A stretch of 64,000 nt of DNA from Oceanisphaera profunda (lineage in GTDB: Bacteria > Pseudomonadota > Gammaproteobacteria > Enterobacterales > Aeromonadaceae), in NCBI RefSeq assembly GCF_002157895.1, contig NZ_CP021377.1, positions 124,001-188,000 of the forward strand, in the 5' to 3' direction. Under the pieces are notes generated by a model. The model was not told where the DNA came from. It was given only the letters and a program-made list of their open reading frames with translations, and did no database searches. Positions 1 through 8,688 of the stretch are shown one piece after another. Both the position numbers and the translations under genes were made by a program. Position 1 is the stretch's first letter; every line of letters starts with the position of its first letter.

Positions 1-539
1 TTGTGGTGTCCGCACCACTGAATAGCCATAACGAAAGCTTATATCGCCGTTTAATGCAGCGTTTTAATCCCCGCGAGCACACCCAACTGCATCCCGATGA
101 CAGACCCATCGAATTAGGTGATGCCCATGTACTTATAGTGGGTATGGGCCGTATCGGCCAAGGGGCTTATATGGAGCTAGAAGCCCGCTATCCGGGTCAA
201 TTGTTAGGAATAGACAGCGACAGTAAAAAAGTAGCTTTGCTCAACGAGCTCAATATTAATGCCATTGAAGGCGACGCTTCTGACTCGGATTTTTGGGATA
301 AAACCAGTATTAGTACCCAGGTGGAATATATTTTTCTCGCCATGCCCAATCATGCGGGTAACTTATATGCGCTGGAGCAAATTCGCCACAACCACTTTAA
401 AGGTCGCGTCGCGGCCATTATTTGCTACCCGGATGAAGGCGCGCAACTGCGTGATTTAGGGGCTGATGATATCTTTAATATCTATGAAGAAGCCGGCAGT
501 GGCTTTGCGCGCCACGTCATTGAGTCACATCCGTTGTAA
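1..539 (+). CDS. Kef-type cation:proton antiporter, C-terminal RCK/TrkA-N part (5' partial)
   Basis: The reading frame is open from the left edge, so only the C-terminal part of the gene is present. The visible protein has a Rossmann nucleotide-binding (RCK-N/TrkA-N) fold: a beta strand leading into VGMGRIGQG, an acidic end of the second strand in LGIDSDSKKV, then EGDASDSDFW. In KefB/KefC and YbaL relatives this cytosolic domain gates K+/H+ or Na+/H+ exchange in response to nucleotide or glutathione adducts. The membrane domain would lie upstream. An exact subfamily cannot be set from this fragment. The stop is followed directly by a 7-bp tandem array. Confidence 0.8.
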   Translation, partial: VVSAPLNSHNESLYRRLMQRFNPREHTQLHPDDRPIELGDAHVLIVGMGRIGQGAYMELEARYPGQLLGIDSDSKKVALLNELNINAIEGDASDSDFWDKTSISTQVEYIFLAMPNHAGNLYALEQIRHNHFKGRVAAIICYPDEGAQLRDLGADDIFNIYEEAGSGFARHVIESHPL

Positions 540-552
540 GGATATTTATCGT

Positions 553-622
553 TTGGTGCTTGGTGCTTGGTGCTTGGTGCTTGGTGCTTGGTGCTTGGTG
601 CTTGGTGCTTGGTGCTTGGTGC
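553..622. repeat. Ten perfect tandem copies of TTGGTGC
   Basis: Ten uninterrupted copies of the heptamer TTGGTGC fill 70 bp, starting 14 bp after the antiporter stop codon and ending 64 bp before the SulP start. Because 7 is not a multiple of 3, each reading frame cycles through the same seven codons, so an open frame across it does not imply a gene. Perfect identity between copies suggests recent slippage expansion. Shorter, decayed relatives are at 20291-20299 and 36516-36536. Confidence 0.95.
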
Positions 623-685
623 TGAATTATTTCACCTACATCTCTATCCCGTTTATATCATTTGTTATTTTTTGGAATTTTTATC

Positions 686-2170
686 ATGTTATCTCAGTTA
701 AAACAGACTTGGTTTTTTAATATTCGCGGCGATGTATTGGCCGGCCTAGTGGTGGCCTTGGCGCTGATCCCCGAAGCCCTCGCTTTTGCCGTCATCGCCG
801 GCGTAGACCCTAAGGTCAGTTTATACGCTTCTTTTAGCATGGCGGTGGTGATCGCTTTTGCCGGCGGACGGCCAGGCATGATCTCGGCGGCTACCGGTGC
901 TATGGCGCTGTTGATAGTCACACTGGTGAAAGATCACGGCTTGCAGTATTTACTGGCCGCCACCTTGCTCTGTGGCGTGTTACAGCTACTGGTGGGCTAT
1001 TTTCGTTTAGCCCAGCTAATGCGCTTTGTGTCCACTTCGGTGGTCACGGGGTTCGTTAATGCCTTGGCGATTTTAATTTTTATGGTGCAAGTTGAAGAGC
1101 TGATGGGCGGCAATTGGCATGTGTACGCCATGGCAGCCGCAGGCTTGGCGATTGTTTACCTGCTGCCGCTGGTCCCCTATTTAGGTAAAGTGCTGCCCTC
1201 CCCTTTAGTGTGTATCGTTATTTTGACGCTGGTCGCCGTTTACTTTGGCATAGAAGTGCCGAATGTGGGCAGCAAAGGCGAGCTGCCCAGCAGTCTGCCC
1301 ATATTTTTGTGGCCCGATGTACCACTCAATTTTGAAACATTGGCCATTATTTTCCCCTACTCTTTATCATTAGCTATTGTGGGTTTGTTAGAGTCCATGA
1401 TGACTGCCACCATAGTGGATGACTTCACCGACACCCAAAGTGATAAAAACCGCGAATGTAAGGGCCAAGGTATCGCCAACTTAGCCACCGGTTTACTGGG
1501 CGGCATGGCCGGCTGTGCCGTGATTGGCCAGTCAGTTATTAACGTCAAATCCGGCGGTCGAGGCCGATTATCGACCTTGGTGGCCGGTGTGGTGTTATTG
1601 CTAATGGTGGTGTTTTTGGGCCCTTGGGTATCACTTATCCCGATGGCGGCCTTGGTGGCGGTAATGATAATGGTGTCTATTGGTACCTTTAGCTGGAGCT
1701 CTATCGTAAACATTAAGTCCAACCCGCCCAGCTCCAGCATAGTGATGATAGCCACCGTGGCCGTGGTGGTGTATAGCCATAACTTGGCGTACGGCGTCTT
1801 GGTGGGCGTATTATTAAGTGCCTTATTCTTTGCCCATAAGATCAGTCGCCTACTCACGGTAACCAGTAGCCAACCGATAAAAAACGCGCGCAACTACCAA
1901 GTGGTCGGCCAAGTATTTTTTACTTCTAAGGATCAGTTTGTGGCCGCCTTTGATTTTAAAGAAGTGCTACAAAAAGTAAGCATTGATGTGAGCCGCGCGC
2001 ATTTTTGGGATATCAGTGCCATCGCCGCATTGGATAAAGTGGTGTTAAGCTTTAAACGCGAAGGCGCAGAAGTGGAGATTATCGGCCTTAATGAGGCCAG
2101 TGCTACCTTAGTGGATCGCTTTGGTCTGCATCAAGACGCTAAGACTACGATTAAGCTAACCGACCAGTAA
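686..2170 (+). CDS. SulP-family inorganic anion transporter with STAS domain
   Basis: This 494-residue inner-membrane protein is a SulP (SLC26) secondary transporter for sulfate, bicarbonate or similar anions. The N-terminus has the family signature region ([20 protein letters not shown]), followed by about ten to twelve hydrophobic segments to about residue 385. A C-terminal cytosolic STAS domain covers about 395-494, with the conserved [12 protein letters not shown] stretch. A TTG eight codons upstream (662) is in frame, but ATG at 686 fits the usual SulP start. Two Usp proteins follow on the same strand; SulP-Usp pairing is common in proteobacteria. The transported ion cannot be told from sequence. 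Confidence 0.9.
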   Translation: MLSQLKQTWFFNIRGDVLAGLVVALALIPEALAFAVIAGVDPKVSLYASFSMAVVIAFAGGRPGMISAATGAMALLIVTLVKDHGLQYLLAATLLCGVLQLLVGYFRLAQLMRFVSTSVVTGFVNALAILIFMVQVEELMGGNWHVYAMAAAGLAIVYLLPLVPYLGKVLPSPLVCIVILTLVAVYFGIEVPNVGSKGELPSSLPIFLWPDVPLNFETLAIIFPYSLSLAIVGLLESMMTATIVDDFTDTQSDKNRECKGQGIANLATGLLGGMAGCAVIGQSVINVKSGGRGRLSTLVAGVVLLLMVVFLGPWVSLIPMAALVAVMIMVSIGTFSWSSIVNIKSNPPSSSIVMIATVAVVVYSHNLAYGVLVGVLLSALFFAHKISRLLTVTSSQPIKNARNYQVVGQVFFTSKDQFVAAFDFKEVLQKVSIDVSRAHFWDISAIAALDKVVLSFKREGAEVEIIGLNEASATLVDRFGLHQDAKTTIKLTDQ

Positions 2171-2181
2171 GGAGCGCGAGC

Positions 2182-2235
2182 ATGAGCACTCGAGCAAACA
2201 TAAGCACCCGCTCATACTTGGCCCAAGGAGAGTAA
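2182..2235 (+). CDS. 17-codon mini-ORF between sulP and usp, possible translational coupler
   Basis: A 17-residue ORF (ATG to TAA) fills the gap between the SulP stop and the Usp start. Its Shine-Dalgarno AAGGAG overlaps the SulP stop codon. Its last codons CAA GGA GAG provide the ribosome-binding site of the next gene, whose ATG lies 2 nt after the mini-ORF stop. The arrangement would let ribosomes pass from SulP to Usp. No homolog is recognised, and it could be chance; expression is unproven. Confidence 0.4.
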   Translation: MSTRANISTRSYLAQGE

Positions 2236-2237
2236 AT

Positions 2238-3089
2238 ATGACCGCAAATGTAATCGCCTGTATTGATGGCTCGCGTTATGCCAACGCCGTGGCCGACGCC
2301 GCCACTTGGGCCAGCCTGCGTCTAGCAGCCCCTCTGCATTTATTGCATGTGCCGAATAAAATATCGGCACCGGTGCCAGCCGATTTAAGTGGCAGCATTG
2401 GCCTGGGCAGCCAAGAGCAATTATTGGCACATTTAAGTGAGCTGGATGCCAAGCAAAACAAGCTCTCTAGTGAGCGAGGCCGATTGCTGTTGGAAGCCAT
2501 TCAAGCACACGTGCTCAAAGGCGGCGTGTTGGCAAACCCTATTCAACGCCACGGCGACTTGCTCGAAACCTTAGTAGAGTTTGCCCCCAGCACCCGGCTG
2601 GTAGTGCTAGGCCGACATGGAGCAAACTCAGCGGCGGACTCCCCACACTTGGGTCGCCATGTAGAAGCCATTACCCGCAACTTGCGCTGCCCGATTTTAC
2701 TCACTAAAGATTACTTTAAGGCTCCTAACAAGGTGCTGTTAGCCTTTGATGGCAGCGCCAGCACCCGCCAAGCGGTAACCTTGCTCGCCAGCAGTCGTTT
2801 ATTAGTGGGGCTGGAGGTGCATATCATTTTCGTGGGTGAAAATAGCGACGCCCACCAAGAGCAACTCAAGTGGGCCAGTGCATTATTACAACAAGCAGAG
2901 ATGACACCGGTGAGCCGTATTTTACCCGGTCCCGTTGAAGAAACCTTGGCAGAATATCAAGCCGAGCAAGGTATTGAATTAATGATCATGGGGGCTTACG
3001 GGCATTCTCGGATCCGTCAATTACTGCTCGGCAGCACCACCTTGGCCATGATCAAGCAAGCCAAAGTACCCTTGCTTATCTTGCGCTAA
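2238..3089 (+). CDS. Tandem-domain universal stress protein (UspA superfamily)
   Basis: The 283-residue cytosolic protein holds two Usp domains (about 1-155 and 160-283). The second domain has a complete ATP-binding motif G-2x-G-9x-G-S/T (GAYGHSRIRQLLLGST). The first has a one-residue-longer, degenerate version (GRHGANSAADSPHLGRH). This suggests one active nucleotide site per chain. It is close in sequence to the next gene, so the pair arose by duplication. It probably shares a transcript with sulP, since only the 67-bp mini-ORF gap separates them. The specific stress role is unknown. Confidence 0.88.
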   Translation: MTANVIACIDGSRYANAVADAATWASLRLAAPLHLLHVPNKISAPVPADLSGSIGLGSQEQLLAHLSELDAKQNKLSSERGRLLLEAIQAHVLKGGVLANPIQRHGDLLETLVEFAPSTRLVVLGRHGANSAADSPHLGRHVEAITRNLRCPILLTKDYFKAPNKVLLAFDGSASTRQAVTLLASSRLLVGLEVHIIFVGENSDAHQEQLKWASALLQQAEMTPVSRILPGPVEETLAEYQAEQGIELMIMGAYGHSRIRQLLLGSTTLAMIKQAKVPLLILR

Positions 3090-3100
3090 AAACGCAAACC

Positions 3101-3136
3101 ACCAGAGAATAACGCTAAACGGCGTCATTCTCTGGT
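3101..3136 (+). terminator. Rho-independent terminator after sulP-usp
   Basis: The arms ACCAGAGAAT and ATTCTCTGGT form a 10-bp stem that extends partly into the loop, followed by TTTTA. It lies 12 bp after the first usp stop and separates it from the second usp gene. Confidence 0.75.
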
Positions 3137-3267
3137 TTTATGACAAGATTATGAAACTTGATGCCAACCCAGCCACAAGCCGTTTAATGTGTGCTACATT
3201 GATTTTAGATCGGAGCCCCCGCGATTCTTGTATGTAAAGTCAATAACTTATCATCGGGATGAACCAC

Positions 3268-4122
3268 ATGAAAACAAATGTATTAGCCTGTATTGACGGT
3301 TCCAAACACACCACCACAGTGTGTGATTATGCAGCCTGGGCCAGCAGTCAGCTGGGTGCCTCTTTGGTGTTATTGCATGTTTTACCCAAATCCGAGCCCA
3401 CTATGCTATTTAGCATCAGTGGTGCTGCCAGCCTTACTCCACAAGATAACATTACTCAAGAACTGGTTGACCTTGACCAAAAACGCGACGCTTTGGCCAA
3501 AGAGCACAGCCGCCAAGTACTGGAGCAAGCCAGCAATCATGTAGCAAGCAAGGGTTATGCGCCGCCACGTACCATACAGCGCGTGGGTCGACTGGTTCAT
3601 GAAATTGAACAATACGACGATTATTGCCAGTTACTGGTGATGGGCCGCCAAGGGGCCAACGAAGACGATCACGTGGGCCGCTTAGGTAGCCATGTAGAAC
3701 AAGTTATCCGCACCACTGACAAGCACTTATTGCTGACTTGGGATGCGTTTACGCAGCCTCAAAAAATCATGCTCGCCTTCGATGGCAGTGACACCACCCG
3801 CAAAGGCGTGGATATGCTGGCGTCGTCTTTACTGTTTCGTGGCTTAGAATGCCATTTAGTGATGGTAGCCAGCCCAGATCCCCAGAACTTAGAACAGTTA
3901 GAATCTGCACGACTGCAATTAGAAGTGGCCGGTTTAAACGTCACCTCGGCACTCTTGCAAGGTGATGTGAAGCAGAACTTACTGGATTATCAAGACAAGC
4001 AAGGCATCGACCTAATGGTGATGGGCGCGTATGGCCACTCCCGCATCCGCCAGTGGTTACTGGGCAGTATTACCGACTTGATGTTGAAAGAATCCACTAA
4101 GCCATTATTGATATTAAGATAA
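3268..4122 (+). CDS. Tandem-domain universal stress protein, paralog of the upstream gene
   Basis: A 284-residue two-domain Usp protein resembling its upstream neighbour throughout (MKTNVLACIDGS against MTANVIACIDGS). The C-terminal domain keeps the ATP motif GAYGHSRIRQWLLGS; the N-terminal motif is again degenerate (GRQGANEDDHVGRLGS). The ATG at 3268 is preferred over 3259 because it aligns with the paralog and has GGG about 9 nt upstream. A terminator and a 178-bp gap before it suggest its own promoter, so the two paralogs may answer different signals. Confidence 0.87.
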   Translation: MKTNVLACIDGSKHTTTVCDYAAWASSQLGASLVLLHVLPKSEPTMLFSISGAASLTPQDNITQELVDLDQKRDALAKEHSRQVLEQASNHVASKGYAPPRTIQRVGRLVHEIEQYDDYCQLLVMGRQGANEDDHVGRLGSHVEQVIRTTDKHLLLTWDAFTQPQKIMLAFDGSDTTRKGVDMLASSLLFRGLECHLVMVASPDPQNLEQLESARLQLEVAGLNVTSALLQGDVKQNLLDYQDKQGIDLMVMGAYGHSRIRQWLLGSITDLMLKESTKPLLILR

Positions 4123-4253
4123 GTGATCTTAAGATAACCTGATTACGTATGACCCTCAGCCATGATGTGCGCTGTTTTGGTTTGTTCTTTTCTCGTATCC
4201 ATACCCTGCTGCGATATCAATACAAGCAGGGTGCAGCAAGGCTATCTCTTTGC

Positions 4254-4418
4254 GGTAGAGGCCGCTTTAGCTGGCCGGTTTTACGCAGTAAAACAAGAAC
4301 CTACAAACCACATCAATGTTAAACGAGGTGTGTTTTGTAGGTGCCTTTGTCAACGCCGTGCGGTTTGAAGATCTTGGTGGCGCTCCGCGCCACCGGCCAG
4401 CTAAAGCGGCCTCTACGG
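4254..4418. repeat. Inverted repeat pair, about 24-bp arms, 115-bp spacer
   Basis: The left arm around 4254-4278 contains GGCCGCTTTAGCTGGCCGG. The right arm around 4393-4418 contains its exact complement CCGGCCAGCTAAAGCGGCC, extended by CTCTAC/GTAGAG. The two arms resemble the REP/BIME-type extragenic palindromes of gammaproteobacteria, placed head to head. No coding content is seen between them. Confidence 0.75.
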
Positions 4419-4490
4419 TGCAACGTTGTGAAATTTGGCGTGGTTGTGGGCCTTGAACGTATGGCCAGTAGGATAATCGACATGTCTACC

Positions 4491-4559
4491 TGTAACATAT
4501 TGAATTAATTGATAATGAGTTTACTGAAACATAGCTGAGCTTTGTGGGTAATCAGGTAA
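4491..4559. repeat. Dispersed intergenic repeat, copy 1
   Basis: About 69 bp beginning TGTAACATATTGAATTAATT and ending TTGTGGGTAATCAGGTAA. It matches 36427-36493 in the same orientation with few differences. Both copies lie in gene-free DNA 32 kb apart. No terminal repeats or target duplications are evident, so the mode of spread is unknown. Confidence 0.75.
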
Positions 4560-4761
4560 GATAAAGACTTATTTGCCACGCCTCTTTGTTGCGTGAGGCA
4601 CGGAAAAAGAAAGACAAGTCCGAAGAATGATAAATCATTAAGGGTAAGATCTTACCTCCTAAAAGCTCTATCACTCTTGCTGAATTTCGTGCGTTCCGTG
4701 TTCTTCCGTTGCAAAAACAGCTCTAGACTTTAGTAACTAAAGACTTAAAAAAACCAAAACA

Positions 4762-4786
4762 CCCCAGCGGGCTTAGCTCGCTGGGG
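4762..4786. terminator. Bidirectional terminator after ybiT
   Basis: The stem CCCCAGCG/CGCTGGGG has a T-run on both sides in the respective reading directions (GTTTTT on + and GTTTTGGTTTTTTT on -). It sits about 35 bp beyond the ybiT stop. Confidence 0.85.
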
Positions 4787-4822
4787 CGTTTTTACTTAAC
4801 GTGTTACTTAAATAAGACTCGC

Positions 4823-6415
4823 TTACAGCACGCCTTTCTCACGCAAGTACTCTTCGTAGCTGCCACTAAAGTTACGCAGACCATCTTCAGTCAACTCGAT
4901 AATACGTGTCGCCAATGATGATACAAACTCACGGTCGTGAGACACGAAGATCAAGGTGCCAGGATACATTTCAAGGGCCATATTTAGTGACTCAATAGAC
5001 TCCATATCCAAGTGGTTGGTTGGCTCATCCATCACCAAAATATTTGGCTTTTGCATCATCAACTTGCCAAACAGCATGCGACCTTGCTCACCACCGGACA
5101 ACACCTTCACTTTCTTTTTGATGTCGTCTTGGCTAAACAGTAAACGGCCTAATACGCCACGAATGCTTTGCTCATCGTCGTCGGCTTGCTGCCACTGACT
5201 CATCCAATCGAACACCGTAATGTCCATATCGAAGTCGCTGGCGTGATCCTGCGCGTAGTAACCAATTTTAACGTTTTCTGACCACTTACAACGGCCGCTC
5301 ATGGGCTTTAATTCGCCTACTAGAGTCTTTGCCAGTGTGGTTTTACCAATACCGTTGGCACCCAAAATCGCGATGCGCTCGCCCACTTCAACCAACACAT
5401 TGAGGTCTTTTAACAGCACATTGCCGTCGTAGCCTTGGCACATGTCTTCCATTTCGAGCACGTTACGATACAGCTTCTTCTCTTGCTCAAAACGCATAAA
5501 GGGGTGTTGACGGCTGGAAGCTTTTACTTCTTCCAAGACGATTTTGTCGATCTGCTTGGCACGTGACGTTGCCTGACGCGCCTTAGAAGCGTTGGCACTA
5601 AAGCGCGCCACAAACGACTGCAAGTCGGCAATTTGGGTTTTCTTCTTGGCGTTATCAGACATCAAACGCTCACGGGCTTGGTTAGACGCCAGCGTGTAGT
5701 TGTCGTAGTTGCCCGGATAAACGCGCAGCTCACCAAAGTCCAAATCCGCCATATGAGTACAGACACTATTTAAGAAGTGACGGTCATGGGAAATGATGAT
5801 CATGGTGCTGTTACGCTCGTTCAGCGCGCTTTCTAGCCAGCGAATGGTGTCGATATCCAAGTTGTTGGTCGGCTCATCGAGCAGCAACACTTCTGGATCC
5901 GAGAACAAGGCTTGTGCCAATAACACTCGCAGCTTTAAGCCCGGTGCCACTTCGCTCATGGGGCCGGTATGCTGCTCTAGCGCTATGCCTACGCCTAATA
6001 ACAGTTCACTGGCACGAGATTCGGCAGTGTAACCGTCGTATTCGGCCACTTCGCCTTCAAGCTCGGCGGCACGCATGTACATTTCGTCGGTGGCTTCAAG
6101 GTTGGCATAAATCGCATCGCGCTCATGAAGAGCGGCCCACAATTCAGTGTGGCCCATCATCACCACGTCCAACACTCGGTACTCTTCATAGGCGAATTGA
6201 TCTTGGCGCAGCTTACCCAGACGCTCATTAACATCCAAGCTCACGTGACCGGCGCTGGGGTCCAGATCGCCACCCAAAATTTTCATGAAGGTAGACTTGC
6301 CACAGCCGTTGGCGCCAATCAGGCCATAACGATTGCCGTCGCCAAATTTAACGGAGATATTTTCAAACAGCGGCTTAGCGCCAAATTGCATGGTGATATT
6401 GTTGGTGGAAATCAA
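4823..6415 (-). CDS. ybiT: ABC-F family ATPase YbiT
   Basis: The 530-residue cytosolic protein matches E. coli YbiT in length and closely in sequence. ABC-F proteins bind the ribosomal E site and affect translation rather than transport. Two ABC domains are visible, each with a Walker A (GANGCGKST and GANGIGKTT), a signature and a Walker B DEPTN; the second signature reads LSGGEQGR. The linker between them carries the family YxAxxQARERL-like helix. The start is TTG at 6415, chosen because the resulting N-terminus equals E. coli YbiT in length; ATG eight codons later is the alternative. It is divergent from cysQ. Confidence 0.93.
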   Translation of the reverse strand: MISTNNITMQFGAKPLFENISVKFGDGNRYGLIGANGCGKSTFMKILGGDLDPSAGHVSLDVNERLGKLRQDQFAYEEYRVLDVVMMGHTELWAALHERDAIYANLEATDEMYMRAAELEGEVAEYDGYTAESRASELLLGVGIALEQHTGPMSEVAPGLKLRVLLAQALFSDPEVLLLDEPTNNLDIDTIRWLESALNERNSTMIIISHDRHFLNSVCTHMADLDFGELRVYPGNYDNYTLASNQARERLMSDNAKKKTQIADLQSFVARFSANASKARQATSRAKQIDKIVLEEVKASSRQHPFMRFEQEKKLYRNVLEMEDMCQGYDGNVLLKDLNVLVEVGERIAILGANGIGKTTLAKTLVGELKPMSGRCKWSENVKIGYYAQDHASDFDMDITVFDWMSQWQQADDDEQSIRGVLGRLLFSQDDIKKKVKVLSGGEQGRMLFGKLMMQKPNILVMDEPTNHLDMESIESLNMALEMYPGTLIFVSHDREFVSSLATRIIELTEDGLRNFSGSYEEYLREKGVL

Positions 6416-6472
6416 GAAGCAAACTCACAATTAACGAACGAAGAAGACAGGCGTGTACGCCGAAGGAGGATA

Positions 6473-6526
6473 ATGATACCGACAGTCGAGGAAAAGTTCA
6501 AAGAATGGGCAAATTTATCGCGTTAA
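6473..6526 (+). CDS. 17-codon mini-ORF with strong SD, possible leader peptide upstream of cysQ
   Basis: ATG at 6473 is preceded by AAGGAGGA with a very short spacer and opens a 17-codon ORF ending TAA. The peptide is charged (contains VEEKFKEWANLSR) and has no recognised family. It lies 135 bp upstream of cysQ on the same strand, in the ybiT-cysQ divergent region. It could be a leader peptide or chance; the spacer is shorter than the usual 5-9 nt. Confidence 0.3.
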   Translation: MIPTVEEKFKEWANLSR

Positions 6527-6600
6527 ATACCTACCTCCCAAACCAGAGTGCGCCGCCGCGCTGATTAAATATGCATAAGCCCAGTTTTTTTATACTATAT

Positions 6601-6645
6601 GGCTATATTTGAAGTCGCTATATTTGAAAGCACATATTTAGTCAC
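6601..6645. promoter_or_regulatory. Three imperfect 15-bp direct repeats upstream of cysQ
   Basis: GCTATATTTGAA occurs twice with a 15-bp period (6602-6613, 6617-6628), followed by a third, looser copy (ACATATTTAGTC). An AT-rich TATACT that may be a -10 element lies just before. The array ends about 15 bp before the cysQ start and could be tandem operator half-sites. No regulator is assigned. Confidence 0.4.
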
Positions 6646-6660
6646 CCTAGGGAGAGTCAG

Positions 6661-7473
6661 GTGCAAGAGACCCACATTAACCGCCAGCTATTAAGCGAAG
6701 TAGAAGCCATCGCCCGTGCGGCAGGGGCTGCCATCATGGATATTTACAGTCGCCCGATTGCGGTAACTGAGAAAGCCGATCAATCGCCACTCACCGAAGC
6801 TGACCAAGCTGCCCATCATTTAATTGAGCAGCGATTGAGCCTGTTATCCCCCGCGTTGCCGGTATTATCGGAGGAAGACACCGCCGCCTTTGCCGGTGCC
6901 GATGCCCAAGGCCGTTATTGGCTGATAGACCCACTGGATGGCACCAAAGAATTTATTAAACGCAACGGCGAATTCACCGTTAACATCGCCCTTATCGAGC
7001 AAGGTAAGTCGGTATTAGGCGTGGTGTATGCGCCCGCATTAGCAGTTTGCTATCGCGCGGCCGTGGGGTTAGGTGCAGAGAAGATTGACGCCGCGGGCCA
7101 ACTTACGTCACTTAAAGTCACTACTCATCAAGCAAGCAGCCCGTGGCGCTTAGTGGGCAGTCGCTCTCATGCCGGTGACGCCATGCCCGCACTGCTCGCC
7201 CAATTAGGCGAGCATGAATTAGTGCCCATGGGCAGTTCGCTTAAATTATGCTTAGTGGCCGAGGGCAGTGCCGATGTGTACCCGCGCCTTGGTCCTACAT
7301 CCTTATGGGATACGGCAGCGGCGCAGTGTGTGGTTGAGCAAGCGGGTGGTAGTGTGGTGCAGTTAAATGGCGAGACGCTCAGTTATGCCAATACCAAGCA
7401 GTTACTTAATCCCTACTTCTTAGTGCTGGGCAAAAACCAGCAAGATTGGCCGTCATTATTTTTAGATAAATAG
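6661..7473 (+). CDS. cysQ: 3'(2'),5'-bisphosphate nucleotidase CysQ
   Basis: The 270-residue enzyme of the inositol monophosphatase-like fold hydrolyses 3'-phosphoadenosine 5'-phosphate (PAP) to AMP, clearing a by-product of sulfate assimilation. Visible metal-site motifs are EED (in VLSEEDTAAF), DPLDGTKEFIKRNGEFTVNIAL (first 20 residues are the core) and the C-terminal WDTAAAQCVVEQAGG. Length and motifs match CysQ. The start is GTG at 6661, preceded by GGGAGA. It is monocistronic and ends in a bidirectional terminator shared with the convergent Usp gene. Confidence 0.93.
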   Translation: MQETHINRQLLSEVEAIARAAGAAIMDIYSRPIAVTEKADQSPLTEADQAAHHLIEQRLSLLSPALPVLSEEDTAAFAGADAQGRYWLIDPLDGTKEFIKRNGEFTVNIALIEQGKSVLGVVYAPALAVCYRAAVGLGAEKIDAAGQLTSLKVTTHQASSPWRLVGSRSHAGDAMPALLAQLGEHELVPMGSSLKLCLVAEGSADVYPRLGPTSLWDTAAAQCVVEQAGGSVVQLNGETLSYANTKQLLNPYFLVLGKNQQDWPSLFLDK

Positions 7474-7548
7474 ACAACAGCGCCAAATCTGACAGCAATG
7501 TTGAATGCTAAATTTTTAATGTTGAATAACGGATAAGACAAACAAAAA

Positions 7549-7568
7549 CACCGAGCCTAAACTCGGTG
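7549..7568. terminator. Bidirectional terminator between cysQ and usp
   Basis: CACCGAG/CTCGGTG stem with a CTAAA-rich loop, flanked by an A-run and a T-run, between two convergent genes. Confidence 0.88.
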
Positions 7569-7594
7569 TTTTTTCCTCACGCCTCACACAGAAA

Positions 7595-8455
7595 TTATCT
7601 CGCCACTAATACGTCACAGGGCAAATTACTTAAGAAAGCGGTGGCCACGCTGCCGATCAGTAAACGACTGATGCCTTGGCGGCCATGGGTGCCAAGAACT
7701 AACAGCTGCGGTCTGTGCAAGTCTACGGCTTCGGTTAAGCGCTGCTGGGCATTACCGGTCAGCACTTGGCTTTCAATGCGGCTTTGGTCATCATCCGCTA
7801 AAAAATACGCCATTTCGCTGGCGACCTCTTGTTCTAAGCGCGCCTTTTTCTCGGCTAATAGCGTGTCCAGATCGTCTTGGTCGTAGCGTACAAAGCCCAT
7901 AAAAGGCGGATCGCAAACGTGCACCAGCTTCACCTTCGCCTCCGGCGCCAGCCATAAACCGGCTTGCAGCGCATGATGAGAGCTGCGTGAAAAATCCGTG
8001 GCGGCCATCACCTGCAGATAAGGCTCAACAGAGTCAGTGCTCACCATCAGTAGCGGAATATCGCAGTGACGTAACAAGCGCTCTGCCGTGGTGCCCACAA
8101 ATAAATCCCGCAACGGCTCAATGTGATGACGGCCAACAATTAATAAATCCGCGTGTGACTGGCTAATATATTTCGCCAGTGCCTGATGGGGCTTACCCAA
8201 GATCACTTGATAGCAACTGTGGGCTTTAAGCTCCGCTGGCAACAACTCAAACAAAGACTGCAGCGCGGTTTCTGCCGCTTGCTTTAGCCGATGGCGCACC
8301 GAGATTTCCACCATGGGCTCATACAGGGTCAAAGCATCATCCACCACATGCACTAAATGCAGCTTGGCCTGCAAGCGCGCCGCAAGTTCCACCGCCCTTT
8401 TCACGACTACAGTAGAGCCAGATTCCAAATCGATTGCAGCTAGCAGCGTTTTCAC
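7595..8455 (-). CDS. Tandem-domain universal stress protein
   Basis: A 286-residue protein with two Usp domains (about 1-145 and 150-286). The C-terminal domain has the full ATP-binding motif (GTHGRQGISRLLIGS); in the first domain the second glycine is His (GRHHIEPLRDLFVGT). The start is GTG at 8455 because AAGGAA lies 7 nt upstream (8463-8468) and the product begins MKTLLAAIDLES, the normal first Usp strand; an in-frame ATG at 8491 would add 12 residues. It is not a close copy of the two Usp genes at 2-4 kb. Confidence 0.87.
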   Translation of the reverse strand: MKTLLAAIDLESGSTVVVKRAVELAARLQAKLHLVHVVDDALTLYEPMVEISVRHRLKQAAETALQSLFELLPAELKAHSCYQVILGKPHQALAKYISQSHADLLIVGRHHIEPLRDLFVGTTAERLLRHCDIPLLMVSTDSVEPYLQVMAATDFSRSSHHALQAGLWLAPEAKVKLVHVCDPPFMGFVRYDQDDLDTLLAEKKARLEQEVASEMAYFLADDDQSRIESQVLTGNAQQRLTEAVDLHRPQLLVLGTHGRQGISRLLIGSVATAFLSNLPCDVLVAR

Positions 8456-8688
8456 ATTTACGTTCCTTGTCTCAAAATACTGTGATGCCAAAGGGCTGAT
8501 TACCTTTCATTATTACTCAGCATTCCCCCTTTGGCAGATAAAAGCAAATTATGCGCTAAGGCCGGTTAGCGGCAGGCTTAATAGAGAAGACATTGGCTAA
8601 ATACGCGGCAATGTAACCGGCTTTTATTCTCCTACTGCCTGCTTTGGTTTACACTAGCCACTCTTTGAATGCCCAGTTAGGAGTTTGA

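Larger units (their letters stand above)
4123..4822. other. Gene-free 700-bp stretch with repeats
   Basis: No convincing gene. It holds a small hairpin with ACCCTGCT/AGCAGGGT arms at 4203-4232, a long inverted pair at 4254-4278 and 4393-4418, a dispersed repeat at 4491-4559, and a tract at 4597-4725 containing CACGGAA-type motifs seen elsewhere. The last 60 bp are the ybiT terminator. A 68-codon open frame at 4162-4368 runs through the repeats, has no family resemblance and is not called. Confidence 0.7.

Noticed and set aside
466-720. Open frame with repeated LVLGAWC units
   Set aside because: It is the translation of the TTGGTGC array in one frame. A 7-bp repeat stays open in all frames if it has no stop, and the frame overlaps both flanking genes.
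4162-4368. 68-codon open frame
   Set aside because: It runs through hairpins and the palindrome arm, has no ribosome site and no family resemblance.
6125-6526. 133-codon frame antisense to ybiT
   Set aside because: Mostly an antisense shadow of ybiT. Only its last 17 codons with AAGGAGGA are kept as a weak candidate.
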